Assembly (NCBI RefSeq): GCF_900184945.1
Contig: NZ_FXYF01000013.1
Coordinates: 1-64,000, forward strand
Length of the DNA: 64,000 nucleotides
Direction of reading: 5' to 3'
DNA from: Antarctobacter aquimaris
Lineage (GTDB): Bacteria; Pseudomonadota; Alphaproteobacteria; Rhodobacterales; Rhodobacteraceae
The notes below the pieces were generated by a model that had not been told where the DNA came from, did not search any database, and saw nothing but the letters and a program-made list of their open reading frames with translations. The position numbers and the translations under genes were made by a program. Positions 55,013-64,000 of this stretch are shown in pieces; position 1 is the first letter of the stretch, and every line of letters starts with the position of its first letter.

Positions 55013-55954
55013 ATGACCCGCAGAAAGATCATCATCGACACCGACCCCGGTCAGGACGACGCCGTCGCCATCCTGCTGGCACTCGCCTCCCCGGATGAGC
55101 TTGAGGTGCTGGGCATCACCGCCGTCGCCGGCAACGTGCCGCTGCCCTTGACCCAGCGCAACGCTCGCATGGTCTGCGAACTGGCCGGCAAGCGTGACAC
55201 CCCCGTGTTTGCCGGCTGCGACCGGCCGCTGGCGCACACGCTGGTGACGGCCGAGCATGTCCACGGCAAGACCGGGCTCGACGGCCCCGACCTGCCCGAA
55301 CCCACCATGCCGCTGCAGGACACCCACGCCGTCGATTTCCTCATCGACACCCTGCGCGCGCACCCCTCCGGCAGCGTCACGCTCTGCCCGCTCGGCCCGC
55401 TCACCAACATCGCCACCGCGCTGCAGCGCGCCCCCGACATTGCCCCCCGCATCGCCGAGATCGTGCTGATGGGCGGCGCCTATTTCGAGGTCGGCAACAT
55501 CACCCCGGCGGCCGAATTCAACATCTACGTTGACCCCGAAGCCGCTGACATCGTGTTCAGATCCGGCGCGCCGCTGACCGTGATGCCGCTCGACGTCACG
55601 CACAAGGCGCTGGTCACCGCCCCGCGCAACGACGCCTTCCGCCGCCTCGGCACCCCGGTCGGCGTCGCCGTCGCCCAGATGACCGAGTTCTTCGAACGCT
55701 ACGACAAGGAGAAATACGGCTCGCTCGGCGCCCCCCTGCACGATCCCTGCGTCACCGCCTACCTGATCCGCCCCGAGCTGTTCACCGGCCGCCACGTCAA
55801 CGTCGAGATCGAAACCGGCTCGCCGCTCACCCGCGGCATGACCGTCGCCGACTGGTGGGGCGTCACCGACCGCGCGCCCAACGCCATGTTCATGGGCGCG
55901 GTCGATGCCGACGGCTTTTTCGCGCTGCTGACCGAACGGCTGGCCCGGCTATGA
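55013..55954 (+). CDS. Inosine/uridine-preferring nucleoside hydrolase
   Basis: 313 residues from ATG 55013 behind CAGGAGGCAG. IIIDTDPGQDDAVAIL binds the active-site calcium, LCPLGPLTNIATAL and MGGAYFEVGNITPAAEFNIYVDPEAA complete the pocket, and HDPCVTAYL supplies the catalytic His-Asp. It splits ribonucleosides into base and ribose for salvage. It overlaps the GNAT gene by four bases. Confidence 0.94.
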   Translation: MTRRKIIIDTDPGQDDAVAILLALASPDELEVLGITAVAGNVPLPLTQRNARMVCELAGKRDTPVFAGCDRPLAHTLVTAEHVHGKTGLDGPDLPEPTMPLQDTHAVDFLIDTLRAHPSGSVTLCPLGPLTNIATALQRAPDIAPRIAEIVLMGGAYFEVGNITPAAEFNIYVDPEAADIVFRSGAPLTVMPLDVTHKALVTAPRNDAFRRLGTPVGVAVAQMTEFFERYDKEKYGSLGAPLHDPCVTAYLIRPELFTGRHVNVEIETGSPLTRGMTVADWWGVTDRAPNAMFMGAVDADGFFALLTERLARL

Positions 55955-56397
55955 AATCGCTGCACCTCGCCACCGAGGACGACGCCGACAAGCTGCTGCC
56001 GATGGTCGCCGCCTTCCATGCCGAGATGGGCTTTGACACCGACGAAGCCCACCGCACCGCCGCCCTCGCCCCGCTGCTCTCGGGCTCGCCGCACGGCGCC
56101 GCCTGGCTGATCGGCCCGCGCCGCGCCCCGGTGGGCTACATCGTGCTGACCTTCGGCTGGTCGCTGGAATTCGGCGGGCTCGACGCCATCGTCGACGAGA
56201 TCTACATCCGCCCCGCCGTGCGCGGCCGCGGCATGGGGCTCGAGGCGCTCGACGGCATCGCCAAGTCGATGAAATCCGCCGGCGTGCGCGCCCTGCATCT
56301 CGAGGTCGACAGCACCGACGACAACGCCCGCCGCCTCTACGCCAAGGCGCTGTTCCGCCCGCGTGAAAACTACATCTTCATGAGCCGCACGCTCTGA
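55951..56397 (+). CDS. GNAT-family N-acetyltransferase
   Basis: 148 residues from ATG 55951. It has the GNAT fold: a first helix with [28 protein letters not shown], and the acetyl-CoA loop [18 protein letters not shown]. The end [21 protein letters not shown] is typical. The acceptor is unknown. Translationally coupled to the nucleoside hydrolase. Confidence 0.92.
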   Translation: MKSLHLATEDDADKLLPMVAAFHAEMGFDTDEAHRTAALAPLLSGSPHGAAWLIGPRRAPVGYIVLTFGWSLEFGGLDAIVDEIYIRPAVRGRGMGLEALDGIAKSMKSAGVRALHLEVDSTDDNARRLYAKALFRPRENYIFMSRTL

Positions 56398-56473
56398 ACA
56401 CTTCGCCCCGCAGCCTGCCGCCAGACACGCGAACCCGCTGGCGCGACGGCCCCGCGCGCCCTATATCCGGCGC

Positions 56474-57892
56474 ATGACCCTGCACATCCCCTTTGACAAC
56501 TCCTATGCCCGCCTGCCCGGCCGTTTCTACACGCGCCAGGGCCCGACCCCGGTCAAGGCGCCGCAGACCATCGCCTTCAACCACGCTCTGGCCGAAACGT
56601 TGGGCATCACCGGCGCGGACGACCCCACGCTGGCCGCGCAATTCGCCGGCAACACCGTCCCCGAGGGGGCCGAGCCGCTGGCCCAGCTCTACGCCGGCCA
56701 CCAGTTCGGCCAGTTCAACCCGCAGCTCGGCGATGGCCGCGCGCTGCTGCTGGGTGAGGTGATCGGCACCGACGGCATCCGCCGCGACATCCAGTTGAAG
56801 GGCTCCGGCCCCACCCCCTATTCCCGCATGGGCGACGGCCGCGCCTGGCTCGGCCCCGTGCTGCGCGAATACGTGGTGTCCGAGGCGATGCACGCGCTTG
56901 GCGTGCCCACCACCCGCGCGCTGGCCGCCGTCCGCACGGGTGAGGAGGTGATCCGCGAACGCCCCCTGCCCGGCGCCGTGCTGACCCGCGTCGCGCAAAG
57001 CCACATCCGCGTCGGCACCTTCCAGGTCTTTGCCGCCCGCCGCGAAACCGACCACCTGCGCACCCTCTTCGACTACACCGCCGACCGCCACTACCCCGGC
57101 GTCACGGACCCGCTCGACCTGCTCGAACAGGTGATCAAGCGGCAGGCCGCGCTGGTGGCGCAGTGGATGTCCATCGGCTTCATCCACGGCGTGATGAACA
57201 CCGACAACTGCACGCTGTCGGGCGAAACCATCGACTACGGCCCCTGTGCCTTCATGGATGCCTACGACCCGGACACGGTGTTTTCCTCCATCGACCGCTA
57301 TGGCCGCTACGGCTATGCCGCGCAGGCCGACATCATCGCCTGGAACATGGCGCAGCTGGCCACCGCGCTGGTCCCCCTGATGCCCGACACCGACAAGGCG
57401 ATCACGGATTTCACCGCCGCCGTCCACGCCATGCCGGACCTGCTGCGCGGCGAATGGCTGGCCCGCTTCGGTGCCAAGATCGGCCTGTCGGCCCCCACCC
57501 CGGACGACTTCGCCCTGATCGGCGACCTGCTGTCGCTGATGCAGGCGGGCGGCTCGGACTTCACCAACACCTTCCGCGCGCTGGCCGAGGGCAGCGCCCG
57601 CGACCAGATCGCCGACCGGCAGGCCTATGCCGAGTGGGAGTCGCGCTGGCAGCGGCGGCTAGAATCCGAGGGCGACCCGCAGGCGCTCATGGCCCGCGTG
57701 AACCCGGTGCTGATCCCGCGCAACCACCGCATCGAACAGATGATCGAGGCCGCCGTCGCCGGCGACGACGCCCCCTTCCACCGGCTGAACGCGGCGCTCG
57801 CCCGCCCCTTCGACGCGGACCCCGCGCAGGACGACCTGCGCCAGCCGCCAAAGCCGGACGAACGCGTGCGCGCCACCTTCTGCGGCACCTGA
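56474..57892 (+). CDS. selO: Protein adenylyltransferase SelO (YdiU/UPF0061)
   Basis: 472 residues. SelO pseudokinases transfer AMP to Ser, Thr or Tyr of proteins. [50 protein letters not shown] and [24 protein letters not shown] contain the ATP-site residues. The C-terminus ends CGT, with Cys where the eukaryotic protein has selenocysteine. Linked to oxidative stress in other bacteria. Confidence 0.94.
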   Translation: MTLHIPFDNSYARLPGRFYTRQGPTPVKAPQTIAFNHALAETLGITGADDPTLAAQFAGNTVPEGAEPLAQLYAGHQFGQFNPQLGDGRALLLGEVIGTDGIRRDIQLKGSGPTPYSRMGDGRAWLGPVLREYVVSEAMHALGVPTTRALAAVRTGEEVIRERPLPGAVLTRVAQSHIRVGTFQVFAARRETDHLRTLFDYTADRHYPGVTDPLDLLEQVIKRQAALVAQWMSIGFIHGVMNTDNCTLSGETIDYGPCAFMDAYDPDTVFSSIDRYGRYGYAAQADIIAWNMAQLATALVPLMPDTDKAITDFTAAVHAMPDLLRGEWLARFGAKIGLSAPTPDDFALIGDLLSLMQAGGSDFTNTFRALAEGSARDQIADRQAYAEWESRWQRRLESEGDPQALMARVNPVLIPRNHRIEQMIEAAVAGDDAPFHRLNAALARPFDADPAQDDLRQPPKPDERVRATFCGT

Positions 57893-57979
57893 GCCGCCCC
57901 CGCCGCCGGAATATTTGCCCCGCTCACGCCCTTGTGACCGGCGCTTCTGGCCGTCCGAGGGTCGTCGACCCCGGGTTTT

Positions 57980-58023
57980 GTACCAAACGACATTTTTCGC
58001 GTACAAGACGTACCTTTTGTACG
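57980..58023. promoter_or_regulatory. Cluster of four GTAC motifs with an inverted CGTACAA repeat
   Basis: GTAC occurs at 57980, 58001, 58010 and 58019. CGTACAA (58000-58006) and TTGTACG (58017-58023) form a perfect seven-base inverted repeat with ten bases between. It lies in the convergent gap between selO and the DMT permease gene, an odd place for an operator. The rest of this 232-base gap holds nothing I can name. Confidence 0.35.
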
Positions 58024-58124
58024 ATTCGCCCCGGCGCGCGCGGCACGCGCAGACCGTCCAAACCCGCCGAAGCGGTCAGGAAACCTGACCGACTCCCGGT
58101 TAATAACCGCTTGATTGCCCGGGG

Positions 58125-59045
58125 TTAACCGGGCGGACGCCCGTTTTCGACGGGTTTGACCCGTTTGCGCGATCTGCGGTTGATCAGCACGACCCCCACC
58201 GCCACCAGCCCCAGCGCGCCGAGGAACTTGATCCCCACCGGCTCGTCGAAGATCAGCCAGCCAAAGGCCACCGCCATCACCGGCGACAGGAAACTGAACG
58301 ACGCGATGTCCGACGCCGGGTAGATCGTCATCACCCGCAACCAGAACAGGAATCCCATCGACGCCACCAGCGTGCCATAGCCCAGCCCGAACAGGCTCAG
58401 CAGGTCCACCTCGCGCAGCAGCGGCCCGAACAGCGGCGCGAGCCCCGTCAGCACCACCGCCGACACCGTGATCTGCCAGAACAGCTGCCCCTCCGGCGGC
58501 AGGGTCGACACCTTCGTCAGCCGCACGATCAGCGCGATTCCCGCCCAGCTGAGCGAGGCCAGCACCGCCAGCACGTCGCCCCGCAGGTCGCCCGCGCCCC
58601 GGCTCTGCGGGTCCGACAGCGCCAGCGCCACCCCCGCCATCGCCAGCACCAGCCCCAGCGCGCGCCGCGCCGACAGCCGCTCGCCCGGCAGGACAAAATG
58701 CGCGATCGCCGCCAGCCAGACCGGCATCGAGTAAAACACCACCGAGGCGCGCGACACGCTGGTCATGTCCAGGGCCGTGAAAAGAAACAGGAATTCGGAG
58801 CTGAACACGAGACCCAGCAACAGCCCCGGCCACAGCGTCGCGCGCAGCCCGGTGATCTTGCGCCCGGTCAGCAGCACCCACAGCCCCAGCACCAGCAGCG
58901 CCAGCCCCGACCGGACGCCCGCCGCGAAGACCGGCGAAAACCCGGCGTTGGTGAACTTGATCGTGACCTGGTTGAAGGCCAGAACGTTGGCAAAGACGAC
59001 CATGCCGACGACGCCCGCCAGGTCCATGGAGTCCTTGCGCATCAT
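58125..59045 (-). CDS. EamA-family (DMT) transporter
   Basis: 306 residues from ATG 59045 (or 59042) behind AAGGGGGGC. Ten membrane helices in two EamA repeats, for example VVGMVVFANVLAFNQVTIKF and LLLGLVFSSEFLFLFTALDM in the first half and LSWAGIALIVRL and FSFLSPVMAVAFGWLIFDEPV in the second. Probably exports an amino acid or other metabolite; the substrate cannot be told. Divergent from the DUF533 gene. Confidence 0.9.
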   Translation of the reverse strand: MMRKDSMDLAGVVGMVVFANVLAFNQVTIKFTNAGFSPVFAAGVRSGLALLVLGLWVLLTGRKITGLRATLWPGLLLGLVFSSEFLFLFTALDMTSVSRASVVFYSMPVWLAAIAHFVLPGERLSARRALGLVLAMAGVALALSDPQSRGAGDLRGDVLAVLASLSWAGIALIVRLTKVSTLPPEGQLFWQITVSAVVLTGLAPLFGPLLREVDLLSLFGLGYGTLVASMGFLFWLRVMTIYPASDIASFSFLSPVMAVAFGWLIFDEPVGIKFLGALGLVAVGVVLINRRSRKRVKPVENGRPPG

Positions 59046-59166
59046 GCCCCCCTTGGACACCCTGCCCGCGTCAAGGTCAATCCTGCGCAGCCTTCCCCTG
59101 TGCGAAGCGGCCCGCATCTGTCATGGTCGGGAGGGAAGAACCAGAACCGGAACGAAAGGACAGCCA

Positions 59167-59997
59167 ATGAGTCTCATGGGAACGCTTGCGAAACTGGCAA
59201 TCGGCTACGCGGCGGCGCGTGGCGTGGACCGGATGTCCGGCGGCCAGGGGCTGGGCACGCTGCTGGGCGGCGGCGCGCAGGTCAAGGGCCGCACCTCCGC
59301 CTCGGCGATGCAGGACAAGATGAAGGACCTGGTCGGCGGCAAGATGCCCGAGGGCGGCGGCATGGCCGACATGATGAAGGCCCTGCAAGGCGGTGCCACC
59401 GGGGCGGCCAACCCCATGGCGGAGCTCATGAAATCCATGCAGTCCGGCGGCATGGACCTGTCCGCCATCATGGGCCGCGCGGGCAAGTCCGACGGCGGCG
59501 GACTGCTGTCGCAACTGGGCAGCGGCGGCACCGGGCTGGCCGGCATGATGTCGGCCATGGCCGGCACCGCCGCCGCCGCGCAGGCACAGGGCGCGGGCGC
59601 CATGCTCGACGCCTTCAAGACGCAGGAAAGCGCGCCCGAGGCCGACAAGGCCGCCGGCCTGATGCTGCGCGCCATGATCATGGCCGCGAAAAGCGACGGC
59701 GGCATCGACAAGGCCGAACAGGCCAAGATCCTCGAAACCCTGGGCGACGACGCCGATGCCGAGGACCGCGCCTTTGTCAAGGCCCAGCTGGCCGCGCCGG
59801 TCGATCCCGAAGCGCTGGCCGCCGACACGCCGCAGCCGATGCGGATGCAGGTCTACTCGGCCTCGCTGATGACCATCCGCGTCGACACCCAGGCCGAGGC
59901 CGAGTACCTGGACCAGCTCGCCCGCACGCTCGAACTGGACGAGGCGACGGTGAACGTGCTGCACCTGCAAATGGGCCTGCAGCCGCTCTACGCCTGA
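59167..59997 (+). CDS. DUF533/TerB-like protein
   Basis: 276 residues from ATG 59167. The first half is a Gly/Met-rich low-complexity stretch with repeated GGM and GGG, and an N-terminal LAKLAIGYAAARG helix. The second half is a TerB-like DUF533 domain (AAGLMLRAMIMAAKSDGGIDKAEQAKILETLGD) with a calcium- or metal-binding acidic loop. The family is linked to stress and tellurite responses; role here unknown. Confidence 0.87.
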   Translation: MSLMGTLAKLAIGYAAARGVDRMSGGQGLGTLLGGGAQVKGRTSASAMQDKMKDLVGGKMPEGGGMADMMKALQGGATGAANPMAELMKSMQSGGMDLSAIMGRAGKSDGGGLLSQLGSGGTGLAGMMSAMAGTAAAAQAQGAGAMLDAFKTQESAPEADKAAGLMLRAMIMAAKSDGGIDKAEQAKILETLGDDADAEDRAFVKAQLAAPVDPEALAADTPQPMRMQVYSASLMTIRVDTQAEAEYLDQLARTLELDEATVNVLHLQMGLQPLYA

Positions 59998-60001
59998 TCC
60001 C

Positions 60002-60928
60002 ATGGCGCGCGGCAGTGCCTTCGGCATCGGCCTGGCCCTGGCCGGTGCATTGATCCTGACCCCGGACGTGGTGTTCATGCGCTGGTCCGGCATGTCCGCC
60101 GCGCAGATGCTGGGCTGGCGCGGCCTCTGCATGGCGCTGGTCTTCGTCCTCGCCTGGGGCCTGACCAGCCGCACCCGCAAGAGCGACCTCGCCGCGCTGG
60201 CCGGCGGTGCCGCGCCGCTCGTCGTGCTCTGCCAGGCCGGCAACGCGACGCTGTTCCCGCTGGGCATCGCGCTGGCCCCGGTCACGCCGGTGCTGCTGGG
60301 CGTGGCCACCGTGCCGGTCTGGTCGGCGCTGCTGGCCCGGGTGCTGCACGGCGAACGCGCCTCGGCCGCCACCTGGACCGCCATCGCGCTGGTGCTGGCC
60401 GGGATCGCCCTGGCGGTGACCGACCACGGCGACGCGGCGCTTGACGCGGGCGCGCTCACCGGTGCGGCCTGCGGGCTGGGCGTCGCGCTGGCGCTGGCGG
60501 TGAACTTCGTCACCCTGCGCCACAACCCGCAGGTGCCGCTGCTGCTGGCGATCGGACTCGGCGCCTTCATCGCCGGCTGCGCCGGCTGGATCTTCGCCGG
60601 CCCGGCCCGGATGACCCAGGGCAACGTCCCCGCCATCCTCTTCACCGCGCTGCTGATCCTGCCCACCGCCTTCTTCCTGCTCAGCCTCGCCTCGCGCTAC
60701 ACCGCCGCGGCCAACGTCAGCCTGCTGATGCTGCTGGAAACCGTGCTGGCGCCGCTCTGGGTCTGGCTCGCCCTCGGCGAGGCGCCGACCGGCCGGATGC
60801 TGGCCGGCGGCGCCGTGGTGGTGGTGACACTGGCCATCTACGTCCTGCGGCCGCGGCGCCGAGAGCGCTTGGCCTCGGTCCCGCCCTTGCCTACAACACC
60901 CCCCGAAACAACGACGCCGGGCCCATGA
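60002..60928 (+). CDS. EamA-family (DMT) transporter
   Basis: 308 residues from ATG 60002, four bases after the previous stop. Ten helices in two EamA halves (FGIGLALAGALILTPDVVFMRW and LLLAIGLGAFIAGCAGWIF; the end is VVVVTLAIYVLRPRRRE). Different from the DMT protein at 58125. Its stop overlaps the Fur-type gene by four bases, so it is cotranscribed with it; metal dependence is possible but not shown. Confidence 0.9.
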   Translation: MARGSAFGIGLALAGALILTPDVVFMRWSGMSAAQMLGWRGLCMALVFVLAWGLTSRTRKSDLAALAGGAAPLVVLCQAGNATLFPLGIALAPVTPVLLGVATVPVWSALLARVLHGERASAATWTAIALVLAGIALAVTDHGDAALDAGALTGAACGLGVALALAVNFVTLRHNPQVPLLLAIGLGAFIAGCAGWIFAGPARMTQGNVPAILFTALLILPTAFFLLSLASRYTAAANVSLLMLLETVLAPLWVWLALGEAPTGRMLAGGAVVVVTLAIYVLRPRRRERLASVPPLPTTPPETTTPGP

Positions 60929-61338
60929 CCGACACCATCGCAGACCGCTGCGCCGCCCGGGGGCTGCGCATGACCGACCAGCGCCGCACCATCGCCGAGG
61001 TGCTGGATCGCGCCACCGATCACCCGGACGTGGAGGACCTCTACGCCCGCGCCTCCGCGCGCGACCCGAACATCTCGCTCGCCACGGTTTACCGCACGGT
61101 AAAGCTGTTCGAGGAGGCCGGCATCCTCGACCGCGTCGATTTCGGCGACGGCCGCGCCCGCTACGAGGACGCCGAGCGCGAACACCACGACCACCTGATC
61201 GACCTCACCACCGGCGCGGTGATCGAATTCGTCGATCCCGAGATCGAGGCGCTGCAGGAAAAGATCGCCGAGAAACTCGGCTACCGGCTCAAGGGCCACC
61301 GCATGGAGCTCTACGGCGTCCCGATCAAGAAGCGCTGA
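60925..61338 (+). CDS. Fur-family metal-dependent regulator, Mur-like
   Basis: 137 residues with a winged helix (1-80; ISLATVYRTVKLFEEAG as the recognition helix) and the metal-binding EREHHDHLIDL. Only one cysteine (C9) is present, so the CxxC zinc sites of classical Fur are missing. The pattern matches alphaproteobacterial Mur/Fur, which usually responds to manganese or iron. It is coupled to the DMT gene. No operator was assigned. Confidence 0.9.
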   Translation: MTDTIADRCAARGLRMTDQRRTIAEVLDRATDHPDVEDLYARASARDPNISLATVYRTVKLFEEAGILDRVDFGDGRARYEDAEREHHDHLIDLTTGAVIEFVDPEIEALQEKIAEKLGYRLKGHRMELYGVPIKKR

Positions 61339-61485
61339 CCGCGCGCCACCGCGATCCGCCGGTCTTCGTTCCGGTGACTCCGGAAGCGGCCACCGCCCGC
61401 GCCTCGGGACGACCACCCGACAAGAGCGTCACGCCGCCACAGGCGACATCCAGCGCGCGGCAGCGCTCCTTTGGATCCCGCCCCC

Positions 61486-61836
61486 TCAGCAGGACCCGGC
61501 CCGGGTCTCCTGGAAGGCCAGGTTCATGCACATCGAGAAATGCGCCAGCCGGGCGCAGTCCGGGTCCGTCTCGGCATAGCGCACGATCACCGCCGCCGCC
61601 TCGGCCGGTGTCATGAAGGGGTCGAGGCAATAGCCAAGCGCGGACGAGATCGGCGAATAATCCTTGCCCAGCAGCCCGAAAGCCCCCAGGGCGCCCTCCA
61701 GCATGGCTTCGCAGGTGGCGCCGCCCTCGCGGCCCTCGTGCAGCGCGCGGCAGCTTTCCAGAAAGGCCTCGGTCGAGGTGTCTGCCAGGCCCGCAGAGGC
61801 GGCAAGACCCGCGCAAAGGACAACGGCAAGGCGCAT
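61486..61836 (-). CDS. Small exported cysteine-rich protein (Rap1a/Tai-like pattern)
   Basis: 116 residues from ATG 61836 with a signal peptide (MRLAVVLCAGLAASAGLA). The mature part has cysteines in FLESCRAL, ATCEAML, GYCLDPFMTPAEAAAVIVRYAETDPDC, SMCMN and the C-terminal GSC. This Cys-x-P, long helix and terminal Cys layout resembles the Rap1a/Tai immunity-protein family, which folds as a small disulfide-stabilised helical bundle. Assignment is tentative; no toxin gene is adjacent. Confidence 0.65.
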   Translation of the reverse strand: MRLAVVLCAGLAASAGLADTSTEAFLESCRALHEGREGGATCEAMLEGALGAFGLLGKDYSPISSALGYCLDPFMTPAEAAAVIVRYAETDPDCARLAHFSMCMNLAFQETRAGSC

Positions 61837-61908
61837 CGGAACATCCTCCGGTCGGTGACACCCCGGCCAGTCTAGCGGCAAACTTGGCGCCGTCCCAGCC
61901 CGCCGTCT

Positions 61909-62625
61909 TCAGGCCAGCGAGATGTTCACGCGGCGGTTCTGCTTGCCCTTGTTCTCGATCTTGCCGATCTTCACCCGGCCGATCTCGCCGGTCCAGGCGA
62001 CGTGGGTGCCGCCGCAGGGTTGCAGGTCCACCTGCTCGGTCGCGGTGCCGATCCGCACAAGCCGGATGCGCCCGGCCCCGCGCGGCGGCTGCACCGACAT
62101 GGTCTTGACCAGGTCCGGCTGCGCGTCCAGTTCCGCTTCGGATATCCAGGTCTCGGTGACCGCAAGATCACGCGCGACAAAGAGGTTCAACGCCTGCTCC
62201 AGCGCGTCGCGGTCCGAGGGCGGTTCGGGCATGAGGAAGTCCAGCCGCCCGGTCCCGGCACCGATCTGCCCGCCGGTGACCGGCAGGGGGATCACCACGC
62301 TCAGCAGGTGCAGCGCGGTGTGCACCCGCATGTGCCTGTGCCGCCGCTCCCAGTCCAGCACCTGCCTGACCTGCGTGCCCACCGGCGGCAGCGCGGCCGG
62401 TTCCGCCGGCACCAGCACCGACACGCCGCCCTCGCCCTTGACCGTGGTGGCCACGGTCAGGCTCTGGCCGCCCCACTCCAGCCGACCGCTGTCGCCCGGC
62501 TGGCCGCCGCCGGTGGGATAGAACAGCGCGTGCGACAGCACGACGCCGCCCTCCGCCGTCAGGCCGATCACCTCGGCCGGGGCGTCGCGCAGGTAGGCAT
62601 CGTCGCGATAGAGCGCCTCCGACAT
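61909..62625 (-). CDS. Alanyl-tRNA editing protein (AlaX)
   Basis: 238 residues. It hydrolyses mischarged tRNA-Ala. LFYPTGGGQPGDSG opens the domain; zinc ligands are HTALH and CGGTH near the C-terminus (PCGGTHVAWTGEIG). Free-standing editing protein with no synthetase domain. Stop and start regions are compact; it follows the MscS-type gene by three bases on the same strand. Confidence 0.93.
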   Translation of the reverse strand: MSEALYRDDAYLRDAPAEVIGLTAEGGVVLSHALFYPTGGGQPGDSGRLEWGGQSLTVATTVKGEGGVSVLVPAEPAALPPVGTQVRQVLDWERRHRHMRVHTALHLLSVVIPLPVTGGQIGAGTGRLDFLMPEPPSDRDALEQALNLFVARDLAVTETWISEAELDAQPDLVKTMSVQPPRGAGRIRLVRIGTATEQVDLQPCGGTHVAWTGEIGRVKIGKIENKGKQNRRVNISLA

Positions 62626-62628
62626 GGC

Positions 62629-64000
62629 TCAGTCCTCCGGTTCCACGGACGACGGATCCGACACCAGCGGACGCGGCGCGGTGCTGCGCGGCTTTTCCGG
62701 TGCTATGGCCTCCGGCGCGGCGGGTGGTTCGTTGCGCTTGTCCATCGCCTCGGCCAGCGCCTCGGGGTTGCGCAGCCAGACATCGCGCTGGGCAAAGGGG
62801 ATCTCGATCCCCTCCTTGGTAAAGCGTTCGACGATCTGGTGCCGCATCTCGGTGCGCACCGCGACACCCAGCCCGATGTCGTGCAGCACGGCGCGGATGC
62901 GGAAATCCAGCGAATCCGCCCCAAAGCCCATGAAATCCACCGCCGGCGCCGGGTTCATCAGCACCGCCTCGTGTTCGCGCGCGATGTTCAGCAGGATGCG
63001 TTCCACCTTGCGGGTGTCGGTGCCATAGGCCACGCCCACCTCGACGATGATCCGGCCCAGCGAATTGCCGCGCGTGTAGTTCGACACCGTCCCCGACACC
63101 AGGTCCGCGTTGGGGATGATCATGTCGTACTTGTCGAAGGTTTCCAGCCGGGTGGAGCGGACCGAGATGTCCTTGACGATGCCGTGGGTGCCGTTCACCT
63201 CGATCCAGTCGCCCTCGCCGATCGGCCGTTCGATCAGCAGGATGATCCCAGAGACAAAGTTCGACACGATGTTCTGCAAGCCGAAACCGATGCCGACCGA
63301 CAGCGCACCGGCGACGATGGCCAGCGACGACAGGTCCAGCCCGCCGGTCGTCACCGCGACGATCACCGCGGTGATGACCCCGACATAGCCCACGCCCGAA
63401 ACAATGGCGTTCTGCCCGCCCTGGTCGATCTTGGTCTTGGGCAGGACCGAGGTGCGCAGCGCCCCCTGCAACAGCCGTGTCAGCATGTAGCCGGTGGCAA
63501 AGACCGCCAGCACGACAAAGAAGCTCATCGGCGTGATGCGGGCGTCGCCGATGCTGACGCCCTCCTGGATGCGGGTCCAGATCTCGGTCAGGTCGGCCTC
63601 GCGCGCGCCCCAGATCAGCGCCAGGAAGGGCATCGCCAACAGCGCCAGGGCAAAGCCGCCCAGCACCGGCAGCAGGCTGTCGTTGCCCTTGGAATGGCGG
63701 CCCGTCACCATTTCGTAGAGGCTGATCAGGAACTTCTGCAGCACCATGACAAGGCCGACCAGCGCCAGTGTCGCGACCGCCGGATAGACCAGCGCCTCGC
63801 CGACGCGGAAATAGCCGATCGCGGCCAGCAACGGGCCCAGCACGCCCAGGATCTGGATCGACCGCCCCAGCAGCCGCGCAAAGCGCAGGCGAAAGTCGCC
63901 CGGCCCGGCATCGCGCGCCTCGCGCGAGCCGACCATGGCCGCGTCGTTGCGCACACGGCCCAGGCGGAACAGGAAGAACCCCGACAGAAGCAGGATCGGG
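62629..64000 (-). CDS. Mechanosensitive channel of the MscS family (partial)
   Basis: The frame runs off the right edge: codons before 63954 continue in frame (PILLLSGFFLF), so the true start lies outside. At least 456 residues are seen, with several membrane helices and a classical MscS core: GGQNAIVSGVGYVGVITAVIVAV, AGALSVGIGFGLQNIVSNFVSG (pore helix), then the beta domain GDWIEVNGTHGIVKDISVRSTRL. The tail is Pro-rich. It opens under membrane tension to release solutes. Confidence 0.93.
   Translation of the reverse strand, partial: PILLLSGFFLFRLGRVRNDAAMVGSREARDAGPGDFRLRFARLLGRSIQILGVLGPLLAAIGYFRVGEALVYPAVATLALVGLVMVLQKFLISLYEMVTGRHSKGNDSLLPVLGGFALALLAMPFLALIWGAREADLTEIWTRIQEGVSIGDARITPMSFFVVLAVFATGYMLTRLLQGALRTSVLPKTKIDQGGQNAIVSGVGYVGVITAVIVAVTTGGLDLSSLAIVAGALSVGIGFGLQNIVSNFVSGIILLIERPIGEGDWIEVNGTHGIVKDISVRSTRLETFDKYDMIIPNADLVSGTVSNYTRGNSLGRIIVEVGVAYGTDTRKVERILLNIAREHEAVLMNPAPAVDFMGFGADSLDFRIRAVLHDIGLGVAVRTEMRHQIVERFTKEGIEIPFAQRDVWLRNPEALAEAMDKRNEPPAAPEAIAPEKPRSTAPRPLVSDPSSVEPED

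Overview
The window is a chromosomal stretch of a high-GC member of the Rhodobacteraceae (Rhodobacterales, Alphaproteobacteria; Roseobacter-like). The placement rests on gene content and order: trpG-trpD-trpC-moaC-moeA-lexA-(comEC)-gltX-gltA, a LexA box of the alphaproteobacterial direct-repeat type, ccmF-ccmH, a gene-transfer-agent-like holin/muramidase pair, the DUF6456/DUF6477 pair, and stand-alone corrinoid and homocysteine methyltransferase modules. Almost all of it is ordinary core chromosome. No rRNA, tRNA, CRISPR array, integrase or transposase was recognised.

Layout: 1-4.8 kb holds a truncated ORF, a P-loop protein, metA, a lipoprotein hydrolase, ppk2 and a TetR regulator. 4.9-8.9 kb is a duplicated sulfotransferase/glycosyltransferase module. 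9-15.3 kb has rpsI/rplM, a COQ10-like protein, hpt, a Sel1 protein, cytochromes c and lipA. 15.4-20.6 kb has the DUF6456/DUF6477 pair, an MttB-like methyltransferase without pyrrolysine, DUF2270 and two Lin0512 proteins. 20.8-27.8 kb has a DNA-binding/hydrolase fusion, guaA, bmt, a radical SAM protein and a corrinoid protein. 27.8-29.5 kb is the one clear accessory insertion: a lone, AT-richer P-loop ATPase. 29.6-32.7 kb has small membrane proteins (one with an in-frame stop), YbjQ, DUF1638 and a divergent polysaccharide deacetylase. 32.9-43.5 kb is the trp/moco/lexA/gltX/gltA block. 43.5-49.9 kb has a PaaG-like hydratase, ccmFH and the lysis pair. 49.9-53.8 kb is zwf-pgl-pgi with a candidate operator. 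53.9-64 kb has a radical SAM protein, nucleoside hydrolase, selO, two DMT permeases, a Mur-like Fur regulator, alaX and a truncated MscS channel.

Themes: (i) methionine and one-carbon metabolism recurs (metA with the acetyl-specific active-site Glu, bmt, the corrinoid protein, the MttB-like protein, possibly DUF1638), which fits a split methionine synthase and demethylation of methylated amines. (ii) Glucose-6-phosphate is routed into the Entner-Doudoroff/pentose phosphate routes by a single zwf-pgl-pgi transcription unit. (iii) Intergenic DNA is rich in structured repeats: a double palindrome with CAAATTCC arms (two copies), a run of four back-to-back palindromes, GGGGGCAGCGCCCCC hairpins, and a 14-bp tandem triplication between lexA and comEC.

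The best candidate for an undescribed function is the isolated ATPase at 28058-29347. No complete new multi-gene system is visible. Gene limits are by start-codon, ribosome-site and overlap reasoning; functions are by recognised motifs only.
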